Positions 7,260 through 10,869 of a DNA stretch of 10,869 bases are shown here, piece after piece (positions within the stretch are counted from its first letter, which is position 1; the number at the start of each line of letters is the position of its first letter). The stretch covers positions 1-10,869 of the forward strand of contig NZ_CALJPG010000038.1 in the NCBI RefSeq assembly GCF_937980635.1, written 5' to 3'. The stretch comes from an uncultured Campylobacter sp. GTDB taxonomy: Bacteria > Campylobacterota > Campylobacteria > Campylobacterales > Campylobacteraceae. The translations under genes and the position numbers were made by a program. The notes under the pieces were generated by a model, which had not been told where the DNA came from, did no database searches, and worked only from the letters and a program-made list of their open reading frames with translations.

Positions 7260-8341
7260 CTCAAACTCTCCATTATTTCAATTATCTGTTTCGCTGAGCG
7301 CTCCCAGCTAAATCTTTTTATATTTTCAAAACCTTTAACGCGAAGCTCGTTTTGTAAATTTTTATCGTTTAAAACGGTTTGAATTTTATTTCTCATATCT
7401 TCTATGTCATTCGGATCAAAATAAACAACGCTATCGCCGCAAACTTCAGGCAAACTCGCAGCATTTGAGCAAACGACCGGACAACTGCACGCTTGCGCCT
7501 CAAGCGGCGGAATACCAAAACCCTCGTATAGCGATGGAAATACGAATAATTTCGCCAAATTATAAATAGCGGCGATATCCGCGTCTTTAACATAGCCCGT
7601 AAAAAATATACGATTGCCAAGATTTTTTGTCTGAATAATCTCAGAAATAGTGCTATCGCCCGTTATGAAGCCATCCTTTTTACCTACTATAACCAAATTT
7701 AGATTCGTCTTTTCCAATGCAAATAATAAATTCTTTAAATTCTTATGCGGTTTAACATTTCCCACAAATAAAACGAAATCCTCAGGAAGACCATAGCCCT
7801 TTGCCGCCGCTTCTAAGGCATTTGAATCGCAATGGCGATTAAAGCGCCTCTCATCTATCGCATTTGGCACAACGAAAATATTTTTACCGGTTTTAGTGTA
7901 TTTTAATATCTCACTCCGCGAAAAATTTGAAACGCTAAGAACTATATTGCTTCGGTTTAGTGCTTGATTAAAAAGCGTTTTTGCATATATTTTCTGCATA
8001 AAATTTAGCGTATCGTAGAAGGCTAAATGGAATACGTCGTGGATAGTAACCACTCTAAATTTTGCTCTTATCGGCAGGATTGGGATATTAAAATGTGGAG
8101 ACCAAAAAATATCACATTCAGGAATTGTTAAAGGCAGTTCAAGCTGCTCTTTTACAGAATAAATTTTGCATTCGCATTCTAAAATTTGAACACTTTTACT
8201 CCACGTATAATCCTGCATCTCGGCTCTACTACCAAGCAGAATAACTTCAAATTTTTCCACCAAAAAAGGCAGTAGCGATTTGATATATGTACCTATACCG
8301 GATGCTTTATGCATACGAAAATCAATTACTAATTTTTCCAT
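7256..8341 (-). CDS. GT4-family glycosyltransferase (mannosyltransferase-like)
   Basis: This 361-residue retaining GT-B glycosyltransferase shows the complete GT4 pattern. MEKLVIDFRMHKASGIGTYI at the N-terminus supplies the acceptor-side glycine loop. VVTIHDVFHLAF (97-108), VSNFSR (137-142) and VPNAID (158-163) follow. The donor domain has LFVGNVKPHKNLKNLL (191-206), a FFTGYV strand near 246-251, and FPSLYEGFGIPPLEAQAC with the E-x7-E pair E273 and E281. It resembles WbdB/MtfB-type O-antigen mannosyltransferases, and a GDP-mannose donor is plausible given manC two genes downstream, but the sugar is not proven. It overlaps wzy by 20 bases and the next glycosyltransferase by four. The ribosome binding site is weak, which suits coupled translation. 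Its base composition is intermediate between AT-rich wzy and the GC-rich genes downstream. Confidence 0.92.
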   Translation of the reverse strand: MEKLVIDFRMHKASGIGTYIKSLLPFLVEKFEVILLGSRAEMQDYTWSKSVQILECECKIYSVKEQLELPLTIPECDIFWSPHFNIPILPIRAKFRVVTIHDVFHLAFYDTLNFMQKIYAKTLFNQALNRSNIVLSVSNFSRSEILKYTKTGKNIFVVPNAIDERRFNRHCDSNALEAAAKGYGLPEDFVLFVGNVKPHKNLKNLLFALEKTNLNLVIVGKKDGFITGDSTISEIIQTKNLGNRIFFTGYVKDADIAAIYNLAKLFVFPSLYEGFGIPPLEAQACSCPVVCSNAASLPEVCGDSVVYFDPNDIEDMRNKIQTVLNDKNLQNELRVKGFENIKRFSWERSAKQIIEIMESLR

Positions 8342-9536
8342 TCAATTGCCCATACTCAAAATTATATATCAATCCAGCAATCATCCAAAAAAATAGCTTC
8401 TCAGCATTTCCAAAAAAATGATCATTAAAAAAGCTTATAAAAACAAAAGCAAAAATATATGCTATAAAATATAAAAATATATTATCTTTCATTTTTATAT
8501 ATAATAACCAAGCCATCTTTATTATATGATATAAAAATGCATAAAATACACAAAAGCCAAGTACTCCAAGCTCTATAAGTGCTTTTAAATATTCAGAATG
8601 GGGCGCAATAATCTTTGCGTTGCCAAAAACATACGAAGCCGCTCCAAGACCATATCCAAAAGGATTAGCGAAGAAGAGAGAGATAGCATTATCCCAGATT
8701 TCATATCTAGTTATAACACTAGGTGTGCCAAAAGGAGTATAATGAAGCCAAGAGCCGTATAAAGACCATACGCCTGAAAGATATGTGATTTTTGCAAAAT
8801 AATATAATATACAAATATTTACGAAGAAATATGCATGAAGCAGCATAGGGTTAAAATTAATTTTTAGTAAAAGTAACATAGAAATAAGAATAGCTACAAA
8901 TACTAATGGATTTTTAGGAATATAAAAGCAATATAAAGTCATGAGAGATAATAAAAAGATATATCTATATTTATTCTTAAAAATATAAGATAATATAACA
9001 ATAGAAATGCCATATATGTATAAAGTCTGATCCCCTGCAAAAAATGATCTTATTCTAGTTTTTCCATCTGATTCAAATAAGTTACCTACCAAGTTAAAAG
9101 CCTCCTTTTCGAAGTCGGCATAGCCAAATATCTCATTAAATATAGTATAAAAAACCGATAATATAAAAAAAGAACCAAGCCCAGAAATAATAAAATTAAT
9201 TTGAGTTTTTGATCTAACACAATTTGAAAAGAAAAAGAAGGTTGCAATAGCTGGTAAAAAATATGTTATAAAGGTAATAACTCCAATTTTAATATCAAAA
9301 AACATATAAATAAATAATATACAAATAAAAATGTTCATATATATAGAAGTCTTTTTTCTGAAAGAAAAAACAGCTATAAATAACCATATTAAATAAATTA
9401 AAGCCTTATATATATACGCATACGAGCCAAAATAAAATAGACTAAATCTATCAACAAAATTATTTAAGCAATACCAAGTAAAAACTATTATATAGAGAAA
9501 AGCAAATTCAATATTTTTTGTATTTTTACGTTCCAA
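8322..9536 (-). CDS. wzy: O-antigen polymerase (Wzy family)
   Basis: This 404-residue integral membrane protein has about ten or more hydrophobic segments across its length. Its C-terminal half shows the Wzy_C/O-antigen ligase-like pattern: RYEIWDNAI near 277-285, NPFGYGLG (291-298), then PHSEYL (312-317) and ELGVLG (322-327). Wzy links repeat units at the periplasmic face. The related ligase WaaL shares this fold, but the setting among glycosyltransferases with wzz in the same operon favours polymerase. It starts with TTG, overlapping the preceding glycosyltransferase gene by 49 bases; AAGGA six bases before the TTG supports this. It is the most AT-rich gene of the window: only 12 of 60 bases in 9361-9420 are G or C, as is common for wzy genes acquired or diversified by transfer. 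Confidence 0.88.
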   Translation of the reverse strand: MERKNTKNIEFAFLYIIVFTWYCLNNFVDRFSLFYFGSYAYIYKALIYLIWLFIAVFSFRKKTSIYMNIFICILFIYMFFDIKIGVITFITYFLPAIATFFFFSNCVRSKTQINFIISGLGSFFILSVFYTIFNEIFGYADFEKEAFNLVGNLFESDGKTRIRSFFAGDQTLYIYGISIVILSYIFKNKYRYIFLLSLMTLYCFYIPKNPLVFVAILISMLLLLKINFNPMLLHAYFFVNICILYYFAKITYLSGVWSLYGSWLHYTPFGTPSVITRYEIWDNAISLFFANPFGYGLGAASYVFGNAKIIAPHSEYLKALIELGVLGFCVFYAFLYHIIKMAWLLYIKMKDNIFLYFIAYIFAFVFISFFNDHFFGNAEKLFFWMIAGLIYNFEYGQLNGKISN

Positions 9537-10630
9537 TCATTGTCCTTTGCAAATTTTACGATTTCGCCCACGCCTATTTGCCTTAGGGCTACGGCTTTTT
9601 TTAGACACGTCACAAAATCCTCTTTCGAACCGGCTAATAAAGCAGGGCTATTTAGCTGCTCTAACTCTCGCCACTTAGTCGCTACTGTATAAAGTCCAGC
9701 CGCAGAATACTCATATAGTTTTAGTGGACTTATAGAATGAACTAAATCCATATCTAACCTAAACGGGATTATACCGACGTCTGAAAATTGCAAAAAAGAG
9801 GCAATCAAATCATTATTGACCTTGCCGTAAAACGTAATATTTTCTCTAGATTGTATTTGATCAAAATTGTCGGGTTTAAATTTTACGGCTCCAATTATTA
9901 AAAAATGCACATCTTTTAGCTCGTCGGCGACATAATCTAGTAGGTCGAAGTCAAACCAGCTTTCTATAGCGCCTACATAAACGGCAACTGGTTTTGCAAT
10001 CGTGCAAAAAAAATCCGGCTTATCGTATTTTTTTTGAAATTTATTAAAATCAACTCCATTTGGTACATAGAAGCAACTTTTATTAAATTTTTCTATATAA
10101 TTTTTAAGATTCGATGATGTATATATCACTTTATCTGCTTTTTTTATTAGATACTCCTCTGCCTTGATAGCTGCTGCCCCTACGCCAAAACCTTCAAGCC
10201 TATCGGTAACCCTAACAATCAACTTCTTATATTTTATAATGTTTATTAAAGGCAGAAATACGAAATTATCTATCACTAAAGTATCTACGTTTAAGAAATC
10301 ATAATTTTTAAGCATATTTTTAAAATTTGGCAAGGTAAAAATATGCCATATTTTTATAATCCAATAAAATTGGGACGGCAGCTTTTTAAATGGCGGAATA
10401 AGCGCAAATGGGGTATATATAAAATAGTTTTCAAAAATTTCATGCAAGCCTTTCTTTGCCTGAGCCAGCCTGGTGGCTTCGTTGATCTTATTATGAAAGG
10501 GGGAAACAGGCGGCGATATAAATAAAACTTTGTTTCCCTCCTTAGCCAGTAATTCACTATAATAATTACAGCCGACTTTAAATGGAGATCCATAATAAGA
10601 ATTTCCACACCATAGTATTTTTTTAGACAT
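9488..10630 (-). CDS. GT-B glycosyltransferase (GT1/GT4-like, TuaH-type)
   Basis: This 380-residue protein has the features of a GT-B glycosyltransferase. MSKKILWCGN starts the first Rossmann half, VTDRLEGFG lies near 141-149, and ADKVIYTSSNL is followed by YVPNGVDFNKF (188-198). In the second half are VAVYVGAIESWFD (215-227), a FYGKV strand (267-271), a FSDVGIIPF segment (282-290) and PLKLYEYSAAG (302-312), the nucleotide-sugar binding stretch typical of TuaH-like enzymes. The classic E-x7-E spacing is not seen. It presumably adds one residue of the repeat unit; donor and linkage cannot be read from sequence. AGGA about seven bases before the ATG supports the start. With the upstream acyltransferase in its intact frame the two genes overlap by eight bases; in the frame present here the upstream stop lies 26 bases before this start. 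Confidence 0.87.
   Translation of the reverse strand: MSKKILWCGNSYYGSPFKVGCNYYSELLAKEGNKVLFISPPVSPFHNKINEATRLAQAKKGLHEIFENYFIYTPFALIPPFKKLPSQFYWIIKIWHIFTLPNFKNMLKNYDFLNVDTLVIDNFVFLPLINIIKYKKLIVRVTDRLEGFGVGAAAIKAEEYLIKKADKVIYTSSNLKNYIEKFNKSCFYVPNGVDFNKFQKKYDKPDFFCTIAKPVAVYVGAIESWFDFDLLDYVADELKDVHFLIIGAVKFKPDNFDQIQSRENITFYGKVNNDLIASFLQFSDVGIIPFRLDMDLVHSISPLKLYEYSAAGLYTVATKWRELEQLNSPALLAGSKEDFVTCLKKAVALRQIGVGEIVKFAKDNDWNVKIQKILNLLFSI
9543..9547 (-). promoter_or_regulatory. Ribosome binding site deciding the TTG start of wzy
   Basis: AAGGA on the minus strand lies six bases before TTG at 9536-9534, inside the preceding glycosyltransferase gene. An ATG at 9540-9538 lies only two bases after it and opens just four codons in another frame. 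The spacing therefore supports TTG as the true start. Confidence 0.6.
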
Positions 10631-10869
10631 TTTTCATCCTACTGCGATATAAACTTTTACTTTTTAAGTTTAAACACGGTTTCTCTACAAAAAACCAGCT
10701 GATTATAGCGCAGCATATAGACAAAATAGCGACATATACTACATAAATGCTGCCCCCCCCCACCTATTTGGACAAAAATATTTACAAAAAACATATGGTA
10801 TATGTAAATACCGTAAGTAAAATCATTACCTCTTAAAAAATCATCAAGGCCTTTAAAACTAAAAGCAAA
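10623..10869 (-). CDS. Acyltransferase-3 family protein (O-acetyltransferase-like), 3' end, out of frame at a G9 tract
   Basis: Only the C-terminal part is inside the window. Reading from the right edge, one frame gives DFLRGNDFTYGIYIYHMFF and FVQIG, the penultimate-helix motif of acyltransferase-3 (OafA-like) membrane proteins, which transfer acetyl or related groups to surface sugars. It then enters nine Gs. With nine Gs the frame goes on to an unrelated polar tail and stops at 10657. Removing one G (or adding two) instead gives a hydrophobic helix with AIISWFFVEKPCLNLK, the expected family C-terminus, ending at TAA 10625-10623 and overlapping the next ATG by eight bases. The coordinates given are those of the intact frame. 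Its first position in the visible operon suggests it decorates the polysaccharide made by its neighbours. The family call rests on about 80 residues. Whether the real cell is in this state or the tract length is a read error cannot be seen. Confidence 0.85.
10753..10761 (-). repeat. Homopolymeric G9 tract (phase-variation type)
   Basis: Nine consecutive Cs on the + strand are nine Gs in the coding strand of the acyltransferase, preceded by GGT. Campylobacter species use G tracts of about 8 to 11 in surface-structure genes as slippage-prone switches. The coding frame before the tract and the frame after it are each convincing acyltransferase sequence, but they join only if the tract is one base shorter or two longer. 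Confidence 0.9.

Noticed and set aside
7402..7620. Alternative-frame minus strand open frame within the second GT4 gene
   Set aside because: It lies wholly within well-supported coding sequence in another frame and has no family features.

Overview
The window looks like a piece of a Campylobacter-type genome (Campylobacterota). The clues are AAATTTAAA-rich spacers, densely overlapping genes, a mix of AT-rich and moderately GC-rich genes, and a nine-base G homopolymer inside a surface-sugar modification gene. The GC-rich genes suggest one of the higher-GC, oral-type species rather than C. jejuni; that is an inference from base composition only.

Positions 2514-10869 hold one tightly packed operon on the minus strand, read from high to low coordinates. 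In order of transcription it carries: the 3' end of an acyltransferase-3 (O-acetyltransferase-like) gene interrupted by a G9 tract; a GT-B glycosyltransferase; an O-antigen polymerase (Wzy); two GT4 glycosyltransferases; a bifunctional mannose-1-phosphate guanylyltransferase/mannose-6-phosphate isomerase (ManC); a WbaP-type polyprenyl-phosphate sugar-1-phosphate transferase; and a Wzz chain-length determinant. Most neighbours overlap by 4 to 49 bases or are separated by 1 to 22, so translational coupling is likely.

Together these genes describe Wzy-dependent synthesis of an O-antigen or similar surface polysaccharide. The WbaP-type enzyme starts a lipid-linked unit. The three glycosyltransferases extend it, at least partly with mannose or a GDP-mannose-derived sugar supplied by ManC. 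The acyltransferase may decorate it, Wzy polymerises it, and Wzz sets chain length. No Wzx flippase, phosphomannomutase or O-antigen ligase is visible; the flippase at least should lie beyond position 10869 or elsewhere in the genome.

Positions 1-2513 form a gene-free stretch beyond the 3' end of the operon. I find no convincing protein gene, tRNA or rRNA there. It is strongly T-rich on the + strand in its first two thirds, and it contains octamer tandem repeats, a divergent repeat family and several small inverted repeats.

The most notable observation is the G9 tract at 10753-10761. With nine Gs the acyltransferase frame is diverted. With eight (or eleven) Gs it continues into the expected last membrane helix and the family's C-terminal motif, and ends overlapping the next start codon. 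This is the layout of a contingency (phase-variable) gene seen here in its out-of-frame state.
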